DNA of 64,000 nucleotides from Owenia fusiformis (taxonomy: Eukaryota; Annelida; Polychaeta; Sabellida; Oweniidae). The DNA lies in NCBI GenBank assembly GCA_903813345.2, contig CAIIXF020000002.1, forward strand, positions 17,305,467 through 17,369,466, in the 5' to 3' direction. The notes under the pieces were generated by a model, which was not told the origin of the DNA, did no database searches, and worked only from the letters and a program-made list of their open reading frames with translations. A program made the position numbers and the translations under genes. Shown piece by piece: positions 9,940-57,033 of the stretch. The stretch's first letter is position 1. Each line of letters begins with the position of its first letter.

Positions 9940-11833
9940 CTACAAATATAAGGGGAGGGGACTACTTTTATTTGAATCTGAATCAAAAAGGATAACTATG
10001 TGTAGTCAGCAGACACACCTAAAAAATACATGGGGATTTATTCATGGAGATGAGATATCAATTAGGATTTATAAGAAGTCTCATCTTGTAACACAAGGGT
10101 ACATGGGGTTATACTCATTTAGGATAACTTTTTTTCAACACTATTGTGGTGGGTCATCACTTTTTTCTGCCAATAAATATGTTGATACTGAATTAGCATA
10201 TGTAATCAATGGACACAGCTCACTGTATTCTTGTTAAGCAAATTCCATCTTAAGGCCAGTTGTACGGTGGGTATTGCGATCAGATCACTGCCATAAGACC
10301 ATGCTTTACAATAAATTATTATGGGAATGCTTTGACACAAGAAAATGTAAATGCTTTTTAAAAGACCACGCAATGATTTGACCTCCTTTGTATTTATGAC
10401 CTACATTGTGATATGCATATTGATTTGTCTATTAAAAATCAGATTGTTGTATTCAAATCGATAATAAACTCTTTCATACAATTAAAGCAATCATCACTTA
10501 AAATTAAAATATCTTTAGAGAGTTTACAGACATTGTATACAAAACAGTTCCAAAAATGGCAAAGTATGAAATACACTGGATGAGCTAAGATTTCTCCTTA
10601 CCAAACTTTGTGGCAGAAATTATATTCTCAAACTTTCATTTATTGCCAACTAACAATATTCAAGGACTAAGTCTACATCATAAAACCATGCCAAATATAT
10701 CATGAAAATCATTTTATTACTGACCTTTTCAAATCCATCATCCATTTTTGCAAACGGAGTGAATACAATATCTCTTAACACATAGATTTCAATCCATAGT
10801 GTAGTAAAACATACAAGTGCTGTGTTTTATTGCTTTGGACTTTAAAACAATCAATATTTTTTATTTGTTTTTGTGAAACAACATGTCAAGGTAACATTAA
10901 CCGATGTCAGGTAAGAAAATGTTCTTTAAATCTTATATAAGAAAGTATAAGCATAAAAAAATCTGGTACAAAGGGGGGAGGGGTGGTTGTGAGGTAGACC
11001 AGAATTTGAAAAATGGTCCAAATTTAAAAAATATATATATACCCTGATTTTTTTCAAAAAGACCCATTTTTCCAAAAATATACTTTTGCCACCCTTCTCC
11101 TTATCAATTCCAAGACCTCTCCCTAATAATAGAGTCTAAGATTGCTCAAATAAACACTTTAATTTGGAGCACATATGTTCCGTAATTATGTGCACTTTAT
11201 TTTTTTTATGTCACTGTAAACAATAAATATGAATTTTCAGTAAACACTTTACAAATAGGTGACATTTATTATACACCTGTGACCTCACAATGAGTTAATA
11301 TTTGAAATACCCACAATTAATGATTAAACCCACAAGACACTATTAAATGAGTCCAAGGAGATAAATGTAATCTAATGCCAGTACTCAGCATATCAGTTGA
11401 CATTGAATTTTAGGAGGTGTGTTGAGCAATGTGATCTCATAAAATGCCAACCAAAGTTTAGCACAAGTGATGAATGTCAAGTGATATATGAGTAATGATC
11501 AATTGAAAAGTTCACAAATGACAATTAAAACATATGATAATGTCACTAAGAGGGCATCTTTAAAATCACAAACTGAATGTTTTAAGATATTGTAAGAAAA
11601 CAAGCACTCACTTTTCTATTTAAATACAAAAAAATACAAAAAACACAGTTACTAGACAGTACATGTACTACATGTAGATAATTCTGAAGATCAAAATGTG
11701 ACATTTGAGTAAAATATTTTTTTATTATCATGTATGTCTCACATCAATATGTTATCAAGAGCTCTACAATAGTTTATATTTAACTTTCTGGTGGTCTCGT
11801 TACCAGCCAGGTTTCGGGTCGGAAATTGGTGAA
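9940..11833. other. Probable GNPDA 5' intron, no exon located
   Basis: No coding exon seen. Contains a pyrimidine-rich acceptor next to 9939 and AT-rich sequence. The non-coding first exon of GNPDA must lie here or further right, but cannot be placed from sequence alone. Confidence 0.4.
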
Positions 11834-12050
11834 TACAGTAAAACCTGTCTGATCCAAATGCTTCTCAGACCGAACAAAAATGTTCGGATTAGCAGGTGCT
11901 CACATTTCAAGGTTTTATAAACATGTCAGTCATCAATGGGAGATTTACAATGTTTGGGACTGAGAAAAAGTGTTCATAATGACTCATGAGAGGTGTTTAG
12001 ATTAGAGAGGTGTTCAGTTATACAGGTTTCATTTATTCACTGTATACTGT
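11834..12050. mobile_element. Pogo/Tigger-like MITE remnant
   Basis: Begins TACAGTAAAACCTGTCT, the end shared with copies at 27883-28054 and 42685-43607. Inside it has the same theme of complementary GTGTTC/GAACAC words, and an eroded ACAGGTTT end near 12020. TA-flanked CAGTAAAACC ends are typical of pogo-like Tc1/mariner elements. Confidence 0.5.
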
Positions 12051-12171
12051 ATGCACAATCAACACAGGAAAGGACCAAAAAAGTAGAGAACACATCAATG
12101 AGAAAAAGAAAACATCTAAGAGTACAAAAGTCATTAGGAAAAAAAACCAACTATCCCAACTCATGATCTAG

Positions 12172-12555
12172 AGTCCATTTCACTGCTTCATTTCGTCAGT
12201 AGAACGGCAAAAATAAGAAATTGGGAGACCATTGTGCAATAATATATGGAAAAGTATATTCATAATGTACATGAATGACATTTGTATATTTCAGATTTTT
12301 TAGTTTTTTGTGCAATAAGCCTGTGCCATCCTGTAATTTGAAGAATTTCAGCCATGTTAATCTTATTGAAAATAACATGGCAGAGAAACATCCAAATATA
12401 AGAGGCCACACACTTTATAAGCCAAACTAGAAGCAATCCAAGATATACAAATGTCATTCATGTACATATATACTTTTCCATATATTATTGCCCAATGGTC
12501 TCCCAATTTCTTATATTTGCCGTTCTACTGACGAAATGAAGCAGTGAAATGGACT
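12172..12555. mobile_element. Hairpin MITE, 384 bp
   Basis: AGTCCATTTCACTGCTTCAT at the left is mirrored by the reverse complement at 12536-12555. The arms match for about 110 bases, including the segment that reads CCCAATTTCTTATATTTGCC. No coding capacity. No clear target duplication. Confidence 0.75.
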
Positions 12556-12904
12556 TTAATGTGAATGGAAAAAATGTGTAATATCCCCTTCCCGACAATC
12601 CAAGTACCATTATCAAAATCAGAGGATATAATGTACTGGAAGATATTTTTATCATCAATGTTAGACATTCTACAGAAGTAAAATGTTGTGGACATATTAT
12701 TTTCTAGTTATCATTTCCCATGATCTCCTTTTCACACGTAAGCCTTTATCTATTGAAAGTACATGAATATATGTACATCAGTCCATGGTACAAGTATATC
12801 AATTGTTTATCTGTACCTAGGTGCATTCATGCACCGTCTGGGTCTCTGAGGATTGTGTTGGCCCCTAATGCAAGTCCATACGACAATCCAACGCATTAGA
12901 GCAG

Positions 12905-13472
12905 GCGGTGTTCACTTATCCCGTACCAGGACTATAGTCCTGCAGTGAGAGCATTCTTTTGCCTGTACGATTACAACATGGGAGAATTTTCTACGCTTCT
13001 TACACTTAAGATACCTATTTCAATAGATTCCTTGGTATTTTAGCATTCTATTCTTGTAGTTGAATCCACAATTGTCTGGGTTTATCGGCGGAACAAAGAA
13101 ATTTTCGTTTTTAATCGCAATATTTGCGTGTAATATTTAACTTATTTCAACCGTCAAATTCCTCCATTTTTGGTGCTTCTGGGCCACTTCCGGGTCAGTC
13201 AAACAGGGAATCCCCTTTTAAATCCAACCGCCATCTCGGAAAGTGATGGAATATCTCTCGATGAAAAAGAACAATGTTCCCGTTCTGCCGATATACCCAG
13301 ACAATTGTGGATTCAACTACACGAAAAGAATGCTAAAATACCCAGGAATCAATTGAAGTAGGTATCTTAAGTGTAAGGGGCGTAGATAATTCTCCCATGT
13401 TGTAATCGTACAGGCAAAAGAATGCTCTCACTGCAGGACTATAGTCCTGGCACGGGATAAGTGTTCACCATC
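12905..13472. mobile_element. Foldback element with about 195-bp inverted arms
   Basis: Arms at about 12907-13100 and 13270-13471 are near-identical reverse complements. Each contains the perfect 16-base palindrome CAGGACTATAGTCCTG close to its outer end, followed by CAGTGAGAGCATTC. The central loop of about 170 bases has no gene. A stray end (CTATAGTCCTGGCCCGGGAT) occurs near 17547, so the family is dispersed. Confidence 0.8.
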
Positions 13473-13498
13473 TAATCTGTACCCCACTAATAGAGACC

Positions 13499-15323
13499 CT
13501 ATCTGTTGCAAGACTAACGCCTGGCGTAACCGTCACCATGTTATTCGGTGTTTTTTAAGTAGCGCAAGGATCCTGCCATGACCGTGGTAATGTTATCGTG
13601 AAAGCCTGGTATAACCGCGACAATGCTGTATTATATTAAAATGCCTGCCATGACCGTGGTAGGGTAATCGTGTAAGCCTGGCGCGACCGCAACCTTTATA
13701 TGACATTAATGACCTTCATGTTTCGCCCAATGCTGTTGGTATTTTTTATGAATAAATCTTATTAATTGATCATTATAGAAAGTATATGCTTTCGAATCGA
13801 AGCTCCTTGCATGAGAGTAGAGATATAGTTTGTTCGCAAATTATTTATGAGTAAAAATTAGGTTTTTGTTGTGAAATTAATACACATTTTTAGTAGTCTT
13901 TATTTACATATTTAAGGTAGTTAAACACGAAGAAAAATTGTCATTACAGTGTTCTCATGCTACTTTAAATACAACCACGGTCATGAGAGGCCTTGCAACT
14001 ATTGTCACGGTCATACAGGGCTTTAACATTACCACGGTCATGACAGGCCTTGCAATATAATGTAGCATTGTCACGGTCATGACAGGCCTTGCAAGCATTG
14101 TCACGGTCATATCAGGCTTTAACATTACCACGGTCATGACAGGCCTTATAAGCATTGTCATGGTCATATTAGGCTTTAACATTACCACGGTCATGACAGG
14201 CCTTGCAATAATTCATGATTAGGACTGCTATAACCGTGACAATGTTTATAGCAAAGCCGGGCATGACCGTGACAATGTCATATAGTACTGCAAGGCCTGG
14301 CATGGCCGTGACCATGTAATACAGTATTGCAAGGCCTGCCATGACAGTGACAATGTAATGTTTATGATAGGACTGCCATAACCGTGACAATGTGTATTGT
14401 AAAGCCTGGCATGACCGTGACAAGGTAATATAGTATTGCAAGGCCTGCCATGACCGTGACAATGTAATATAGTACTGCAAGGCCTGGCATGACCGTGACA
14501 ATGTAATATAGTATTGCAAGGCTTGGTATGACCGCCGTGGCAGTGTAATGTAGTATTGCAAGTTCAGGTATGAGAGTGGTGATGTAGAAATTTATGATTA
14601 TGACTACTGCTATAACCGTGACACTGTGTATTACAAAGGCTGGCATGACAGTGACAAGGTAATATAGTATTGCAAGGCCTGCCATGACCGTGACAATGTA
14701 ATATAGTATTTCAAGGCCACATATGTGGGTGGTCATGTAGAAATTTAGGCTTAGTCCGTGATAATGTATTGCAATGACTAGTACTAGGGCACTGTAAATA
14801 TGAATCATATTAGTGTCAGAAATATCCTTAAACAATTTTAAGTGATCGTCATTATAATGATACGATACAATTAAACAGTTTAACACTATATGATCATGGT
14901 GTTTAACTACCTTAATTATGTTAATATCAAAATTACTACTAGACATTATATTCACATTATTTCCGCATATTCTAAAATAATTAATCATTTACACAGAATA
15001 AGACAAGTTATTTGTGTCACGCTAATAAACAATTTAGACCGGAGACATAAAATATACAAATATTTAAAAGTGGATAGTAAACAAATCGCTTAACAAACAA
15101 CAATAAAAAATTCTTAAATTAAAGGTAAATGCTACGGCCGCGCCAGGCTTCCACGATAACACTCACGGTCATGACAGGCCTTGCAATATAATACAGCGTT
15201 GTCACGGTTATACCAGGCTTACAAAATAACACTGCCACGGTCATGGCAGGATCCTTGCGCTACTTAAAAAACACCGAATAACATGGTGATGGTTACACCA
15301 GGCGTTAGTCTTGCAATAGATAG
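13499..15323. mobile_element. Giant foldback element with tandem repeats in both arms
   Basis: Outer inverted repeats at about 13499-13720 and 15134-15323 match closely (TTGCAAGACTAACGCCTGG at the tips). Inside, about 7-8 units (13980-14210) and about 14 units (14220-14730) of a roughly 40-bp repeat carry the motif CATGACCGTGACAATG in opposite orientations. A further inner pair (GGTAGTTAAACAC near 13915, GTGTTTAACTACC near 14899) completes the mirror layout. Open frames here are repeat translations. No transposase. Confidence 0.85.
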
Positions 15324-15712
15324 CATGTGCACTAATATTGTTTACTGTTGGACCTCATTGTTCTGATCCTAAAAGGAGGGTTATGACTAATTACATCTTA
15401 CTCCCAAGGCTGCAAGTGTAATAGTTCATCTAGCCTAGGTCTTCAAAGTTGAAAGCTGAAAGTGAAACTTCTGAGTGCTGTTCAAAAAATGAGTCAACTT
15501 TTGGATCACCGAATTTCCTAATTGCCATCAAGCTAGCAAGGATCACAAAACGATAAACAACAATTTAAGAGATTCAAGAGTTAGAATAATATAAAATTAT
15601 AGGGTTAGTTATTGTTCGTATGTTACAAATAAAATTACAAACCTTGACTATTTTGATATGAGTTTCTTGTTTTCTGTTCTGGAAACTTTTTGTGGCGTCT
15701 CATGATTTGAAG
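15324..15712 (+). promoter_or_regulatory. Presumed promoter and 5' UTR region of ZCCHC10
   Basis: Lies directly before the ZCCHC10 start codon and between divergent genes, so it should contain the ZCCHC10 promoter and perhaps part of a shared one. I see no clear TATA box or named element; assignment is from position only. Confidence 0.35.
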
Positions 15713-50092
<34,380 letters not shown>

Positions 50093-50212
50093 TATTTGAT
50101 ATACTAAGCTGTATTCTCCATATATATATAACATATAAATTCCAAATTCCAAACATTACACAACCATAGCAACAAAATCTGAAGAGCAAACATTAGAAAT
50201 ATGAAGAGAGGA

Positions 50213-50453
50213 CAAGGAGGATTGGCTCCCAGAATTGAAGTCAATATTTTCCACAAATGAAAACGCCTAAATGTCGTTATTTTCTGAAATTATAACCAAA
50301 TTGGAATTTTTCGTTTGGAAATAAGACCAAAATTTATGATTCAAATGTTGAAATGAACAAAATGGTGGCTGTTGGAATCTGAACTTTGTAGCACACCATC
50401 CCCATATATTGGATAGAATATCAATGTTGCTCTCTGGGATCCAATCCTCCTCG
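50213..50453. mobile_element. Mutator-like MITE, copy 3 (241 bp, 9-bp target duplication)
   Basis: Starts CAAGGAGGATTGGCTCCCAG and ends GGATCCAATCCTCCTCG, flanked by AAGAGAGGA (50204-50212 and 50454-50462). It lies about 120 bases after the ZCCHC10 stop and may be part of its 3' UTR. Confidence 0.85.
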
Positions 50454-50901
50454 AAGAGAGGACTAAGATGTAGAACTGAATGAAACAATCAAGCATAGCA
50501 AAGGGTGGAAAATGAAAAACATGATATATTTTGTGAAAGGAATAGATCTTTCTGGTAAATCGTGTCAACTACTATAGTTATTATTCATTCTTACACTGTC
50601 AGGACATAGAATGAACATTAATTTGCTCATTTTTAAAACCATGGACCTGCAAAGTATGTCTAGCCAATATACTCAATTTTGTTAACTAGAAGGGGTCAGA
50701 TTTATTGGAAAGGTCTATTCCATGATCTGGATGTACAACTTCATGTAGAAGTTTGTTGAGACAAAATGGACCAGTGTTTGTCTGTTATAATATTATAATT
50801 ATTTAGATTACCTCATAATAGCAAAGTTGCTAATTACAAAATTAATACTTCTCAAAGGAGAACATATATGTACATCGCATTACTCAACTATATTTTTGTA
50901 A

Positions 50902-50907
50902 ATTAAA
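50902..50907 (+). terminator. Candidate ZCCHC10 polyadenylation signal (ATTAAA)
   Basis: First common variant hexamer noticed after the stop codon, 810 bases downstream. Canonical AATAAA signals occur only later, at 53568-53625, so the true site is uncertain. Confidence 0.3.
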
Positions 50908-51009
50908 GATTGGATGTAATCGGAGGTATGGAAAGTTGAACAGGAATTATGATCTCTGAAATATTTATTCTCCTCCTATAATGTAAATGTTTATTTAATA
51001 GGAAATATC

Positions 51010-52960
51010 AGGGCCGTCAGATGGGGGGGGGGGGGGTGCGATGGGTGCGACCGCACCCCCCTTTGTCACCACCCAAAAAAAATTTGAAAATTTTTTTTTT
51101 TTTTAAATATTTTTTTTTGTCATTTTTTTTCATTGACTCATACACTTTGAAAGTACCCAGAAAGCACCAAATAGCATCTTAAAATTATAAAATTTTCTAG
51201 GGGTATTAACCACCCGTCACACCCCCCACAAAACAATGGAAAAGTTCTAAATTTATTTTAGAGTTTTGTCTCAGACACTTTTAAAGTGCCCAGATATCAT
51301 CAAATAGCTCCTTGAAATAGTTAGTGTTTCTGGGGGACTTACTCCCCCTCTTGCATCTTGCACTTGCATAACCCCCCCCCCCCCCCTCTGGCAGCCCCCC
51401 TTGACCCCCCCCAAAAAAAAATTGTGATTTTCTCAAATTCTTTAATTGACTCATACACTTTGAAAGTGCCCAGAAAGCACCAAATAGCGTCGTAAAATTG
51501 TAAAATTTTCTAGGGGTATTAACCACCTTTCACACCCCCCACAAAACAATGGAAAAGTTCTAAATTTATTTTAGAGTTTTGTCTCAGACACTTTAAAAGT
51601 GCCCAGATATCATCAAATAGCTCCTTGAAATAGTTAGTGTTTCTGGGGGACTTACTCCCCCTCATGCATCTTGCACTTGCATAACCCCCCCCCCCCCCCT
51701 CCTTGACCCCCCCAAAAAAATTGTGATTTTCTCAAATTCTTTAATTGACTCATACACTTTGAAAGTGCCCAGAAAGCACCAAATAGCGTCGTAAAATTGT
51801 AAAATTTTCTAGGGGGAGTGGGCCACCCCTCACACCCCAAACAAAACAATGGAAAAGTTCTGAATTTGTCTTATGTATTGTCTCAGACACTTTTAAATTG
51901 CCCAGACATCATCAAATAGCTCCTTGATAAAGTTAATGATTCTGGAAGACTAACACTTACTCGCCCTCTGGCATCCCCACTCCACCTCCCCCTCTGGCAG
52001 CCCCCCTCCCTTAACACCCCCCCCCCCCCCAAAAAAAAAAAATTGAGATTTTTTTTATTGACTCATACCCTCTGAAAGTGCCCTGAAAGCACCAAATAGC
52101 ATCTTAAAATAGTAAAATTTTCTTGGGAAATAGGCACTTTTAGGCACAGACACTTTTAAAGTGCCCAAACTTCATCGAATACCACCTTGATATTGTAAAT
52201 TTAGATATGGGTGACAAACACTCGCTCCCCCTCTGGCACCCGAGCGCCACCTCCCCCTCTGGCACCCCCCCCCTTTGACACCCCCCAAATTTGAAAAAAA
52301 TTGTGATTGTTTTTCAATGTTTTTATTGACTAATACACTTTAAAAGTGCCCAGAAGCACCAAATATCATCTTTAAATTGTAAAATTTTCTAGGAGAGTTA
52401 GCTACCCCTCACATCCCCCACAAAACAAAAGAAAATATTCTGAATTTCATGTATTGTCTCAGACATTTTTTAAGTGCCCAGACATCATCAAATAGCACCT
52501 TGATATGGTCAATGTTTCTGGGGGACAACCCATTGCTCCCCTACTGGCACCCCACCCCACTTCACCCTCTCATCCTCTTTGACACCCCCAAAAGAATTTG
52601 AAAAATTTCACATTTTTCTTATTGATTTACCAGATGGTTGCAAATTCGCTCCAAATACAACCAAATTTCAAAATTTCCTGGGGGAGAACCCCCAGACCTC
52701 CCTGAATGCTCGGTTTTTTATTCACTCAACTCTTATTCTTGTGGTGGTGGCGTACTACTTAGAAACTTACACTTTGTAAGTGCCCAGAAAGCACCAAATA
52801 GCATCTCAAAACTGTAAAATTTTCTAGGGGGAGTGGACCACTCCTCACACCCCCCACAAAACAATTGGAACGTTTGGAAGTTGCCATGCATTTGTTAATT
52901 CCAAACCAATATAGGGAGTAACTGACCCCCCCCCCCCTCTGTCTTACGCGATTTGATTTA
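51010..52960. repeat. About 300-bp tandem array with C-runs, about six units
   Basis: Units share CACTTTGAAAGTGCCCAGAA, GCACCAAATAGC, TGTAAAATTTTCTAGGGG, ACACCCCCCACAAAACAA and TCAAATAGCTCCTTGA, each with a run of C followed by A-runs. Spacing is about 266-315 bases. Related single units lie at 56690 and 59935. The ends are near a GGGTGCGACCGCACCCCC palindrome at 51037. Confidence 0.85.
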
Positions 52961-54498
52961 CGCGGCAAAAAAATGACAATTTTTTTATTCTCTTTAGTAA
53001 GCTAAAAACCGCACCCCCCTTGGAGAAAAGTGTCTTACGGGCCTGAATATATGGATATGTTGATCAAGATTTGTAATATCATTTGACAACGTTGTAGACT
53101 ATGATTAAAATAACAAAATTTGAGTCATGATACTAAAATTTCTAAGGCATGCTCTAGTTTTGTATAAAATTGTGTTTCATGTTATATCATAAAATCTAGT
53201 GCTCATTCAGTTCTGCCATCTTTTATCTGTAAATATAGCTTTTAGTTTGGTTTTAATTATCTCTGTGGAAAGAGGATGTATCAATTCATTTTTCTCCTGT
53301 CTTTTTGTTCAACCTTGAAAGTATTTATTGAGAAAATATTGAGCATTCAGCATTGAAATTCAGATTATTGAAATTTAAAGTTGTTGCTATAGTTACCTTA
53401 CTTAGTATAGACCTTAATAGCCTATAGTAAATGCAAGGAATTTCCTTTTAAATCAAGAGAAATAGTTTTTCATTTTTATGAGAAAAAAAGTAAAAAAGAT
53501 AAATGGTTTGGAAACCACATTTCTTTCTAGTTTTGTATGTAGATTTTGAAAATATTGAAAATTTAATAATAAAGATCTAGACTATTGTGAAAGCAATTAT
53601 GTTTGTAAAGTAAAATAAAAATAAATTGCATTGCACTCCAATAACATTACTCAATCTGGTTGATTCTTCATTAGGAATTTGATCTGAAATGAAACATAAA
53701 ATTCAGGGAAAATGTACAATCCTCTGATTTTCAAGAGATTAAAAAATCAGTATGATATTATCCAGAACTCATGATACCGTGAGCTTGTTTGGCGGTATGG
53801 TGGCACCTCGAGATATTTCATCTATGACGTTATAATCGTATCTGACCAACCTCGAGATATCTCTGGATGCTCTCCAATAATTGCCACATGATTTGTACCA
53901 ATAATCTTTCCAAATATTGTAGGGGCTGCTAGGGGACCATGGTTGGGTGCAATTGAAATATATTGTCATTGGCGTCACAATGGCATAAAACAGCACAGAG
54001 GGTGCTGATATAGTCCATGTTATGCAGATATGAAAACATGCAATTTTGCTTAATTTTTCATCAATATGGCCAGTCACCATGTGAAAATCTCCAAAATAGC
54101 TTTGGCCAGCAATGTATTATGGAACCTTGTGGTATATTCAGCTCAAGTGGATCCTCAAATACTCACATTATGTTGAGTTCTGGTTAGTACTGTAATTGAG
54201 AAAAAAACATTTATCTAAAGGTTGCCAAACTTTTGATGGGGGGGGGTATAATATATTCAATGAAGCAAGCTAATTGAAATTGAAGTAGAAATTGAAAGCT
54301 TTTTATGTCACCACCACTGTCCCACTGTCACCCCCACAAGTGATGACACCACTGTAACCACCACAAGTGGTGACATATTGTTATATTCTCCAACTTTTCT
54401 GTGGATGGGGTTTGGCATCTGTAACAAATGGTGTCTGTAACAAATGGTGTCTGTAACAAATGGCAGGCTGTGACATTTTGCATGTTATGCCTTGTCTA
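52961..54498. other. Intergenic, no gene seen
   Basis: Contains clustered AATAAA hexamers at 53568, 53614 and 53620, which may end a transcript. A 103-codon minus frame at 53769-54080 has no recognisable features; CCAGAACTCA at 53763 and TGAGTTCTGG at 54174 hint at a small inverted-repeat element around it. Confidence 0.35.
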
Positions 54499-54502
54499 TA
54501 TA

Positions 54503-55508
54503 CGAGGGGTGATCAATAAGTAATGGATGCTTTTTTACACAGATATTTTTTAGAGACCAATCCCTTTGATTTTCCTACCAGTGATACGTCATTCAATTAT
54601 CTATCAATTCTGAAGATTTGAAGACAAAATATATAATACATGTTGATATATCCTTATTTCCGTGAAGGAGGTACAGGTACCCCGGGACCGACATTAACGT
54701 CACATATTCAGTTTTTAGCCAGTTTGACAAATTTCAGTTAGATTTGAACTTTTTATATACAACAAGTGTTGTGTTTGAAATTATTTGCTGTATGGTAACA
54801 CATAAACAGAAAGTATTGTAATGTCAGAGTACCTGTCAGAGCACCTGTCAGAGCACCTGTCCACAGATTTCAAAATGTTCAGAAAACAATATCCCTGGAC
54901 CTCAAAATTGAGCTCTTGGCCAATGCACCATATTGTCCAGATCTGCTCACATGTGACTTATTTATTTCTATACTACTAATTTCTATAGAGAAAGGACGCG
55001 GGTTTATTGCCATTGATGAAATAAAACAACCCGTGCAACTGCATCTTGCTACCATGTCAGAGAATGGATTCAGCCTTGTCTCGCAATCTTGAGCTAAGAG
55101 GATGAGGAATTTTGTACATGTAGCACTTGATGGAACCTATGTAGAGGGCCCTGTGGAATGAACGTGGCATGAATACCACATAGTGATGATAAAATATTCA
55201 AAATCAACTATGGAATAACAAAATGCGGTAACTCATGACCATAATGGTTTGTTTTGTTCAGCCTGCATCCAACTGCATTGCAAGATAAACAAGCTAAAAT
55301 AGCTTCAGAATGTTTGATGTCATGTCGGTCCCGGGGTACCTACACATCCTTCAAGGAAATAAAGATACAAAATGTATTACATGTTTTTTTCAAATCTTCA
55401 GAGTTGACAGATAATTAAATGATGTATCACTGGTAAGAAAATTGAAGGGATTGGTCTATAAAAAGCATCTGTGTAAAAAAGCGTCCATTACTTATTGATC
55501 ACCCCTCG
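54503..55508. mobile_element. Mariner-type transposon with about 190-bp inverted ends
   Basis: TA then CGAGGGGTGATCAATAAGTA at the left and TACTTATTGATCACCCCTCG then TA at the right: a mariner-like terminal sequence with TA target sites at 54501-54502 and 55509-55510. The arms run inward to GGTACCCCGGGACCGACA at about 54677 and its complement near 55325. The interior holds a dead transposase. Confidence 0.88.
54922..55157 (+). pseudogene. Mariner transposase C-terminal fragment, inactivated
   Basis: Reading from 54922, NAPYCPDLLTCDLF matches the mariner block around the third catalytic Asp (usual form YSPDLAPCDFFLF). It continues GRGFIAIDEIKQPVQ, then a stop inside the frame, then AKRMRNFVHVALDGTYVEG, the usual mariner end. 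The N-terminal DNA-binding part and first two catalytic residues are absent, so it cannot encode an active enzyme. Confidence 0.8.
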
Positions 55509-55510
55509 TA

Positions 55511-56689
55511 CTTATGAGAATCTTACTAGAGATGCTGAAAACAAAATCTTATAGAACTCGCTAAAAGCAGCATTTTTATTTTAGAAGTAGCAAGATACAA
55601 AAGGGGGTTTCTTTGTCGTAAAATTAGGTCAGTGGCTTTGTCCAACTGTTTTACAGAAAAAGAAGTTTAATTAGCAATGAGCTAGGCGACCTATCAAACT
55701 TAGGGTGTTATAAAATATTCATGTGGTTTCCTCAATATCTTTGGTTTTGCGTGCAAAATTTTGCATTTATTATTCAGTTTTCTCCATTGGGATTAGTAAT
55801 ACTGTAAAACACTGATCATTCACAATGATAAACAATTTTTTTTTGATGTTTCTAAATTGTGAAATGTTTTAATATTGATGAATACAATTCTATATATACC
55901 TAAAATACTGTACATATACACTTAGTACAATTAACAAAGTATCCTTGAGTATTACATTTTATTTCCTAAAAATCAACTTGATTTGGTAAAATTATGGTTT
56001 TGCGATAAGAAAAATGGATTGGTTGCTGCATGTAAACTCTGTGTTGTATGAATTAGGTTGGTAGATGCTTTAGATATAGTGATTATTAAATAACAAAGGT
56101 GTTATCTGAAATCGGAGAGGATTTTAACTTTAAGGATACTCTTTAACTTTAAGGATATTCTTCAATTCAAGGACATTTCTTAACAAGGGAATATAATAAA
56201 ATCTGGCTTTATTTCACCTCGGAATGGACATAAACAAATTTTTCAACTAACATCTTTATGCTTGCTGCCCAAGATGCCTAAGTATGGATTAATGACATAT
56301 TCATAATGGCAATGAAAAGCAAAATGGAAATGAGATTTAAATGCGAATGCTGACAACAAAAATTATTATTTTAAGTGACATCATATATAATCTAGTTGCT
56401 GAAGAAAGAAGAAACTAGAAAACATAAAAAATGACCGAACAAGTATCCAATTAGTACATAAAATCAAAACATTGATGACCAAACAATTGCTAAATAGGAA
56501 GCAATACTAAATGAGTAAACAATGATTACTAAATAAATATTCAAATGTGAACAGTATTAAATACCAGTAATTGTTTAGCGCCTGAAAGATGATGATAATT
56601 AAAATGTTTGTAAAAATATCAACATTTTTCTTACTAATAGATGGCATAAATGGTAAGTTTTTTTTTTGATAGTTATTATACGATATACG
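55511..56689. other. Intergenic, no gene seen
   Basis: AT-rich; a small direct repeat (AACTTTAAGGATA at 56128 and 56147). Nothing else. Confidence 0.35.
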
Positions 56690-56900
56690 TGGCCAGACAT
56701 CATCAATAGCTTCTTGATATAGTCAATGTTTCTGGGGGACTAAAAGTTGCCCCCCTCTGGTACCCTCACTCCACCCCCCTCGGGCAACCCCCCCCCCTTG
56801 GACACCCCCCCAAAGAAAATTGAAAAAAAATCATATCTTATCTTTTTTATTGACTCATACACTTTGAAAGTGTCCAGAAAGCATATTTGGTAATTACACT
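56690..56900. repeat. Single partial unit of the C-run repeat family
   Basis: Shares CATCAATAGCTTCTTGATAT, GTTTCTGGGGGACTAA, the C-runs and CACTTTGAAAGTGTCCAGAA with 51010-52960. Confidence 0.7.
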
Positions 56901-57033
56901 GTCCGTTGTCCGGTATCTCATTTTGATTGAACATTATTAACTGTACAATGAGTATGAAGACACTTGGATTGATTGTTGTTCAGAAGGTTAGTGTACGTGC
57001 TCTTTTAAACATACGGTTCATGAAAATTTAATT

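Noticed and set aside
9833-10237. 134-codon plus-strand frame
   Set aside because: It runs antisense through GNPDA exon 1 and into intron; a shadow of the real exon followed by low-complexity sequence.
13955-14988. Minus-strand frames of 79-208 codons
   Set aside because: Translations of the 40-bp repeats and foldback arms; periodic, with no protein character.
53769-54080. 103-codon minus-strand frame
   Set aside because: No domain, no splice context; probably within a small inverted-repeat element.
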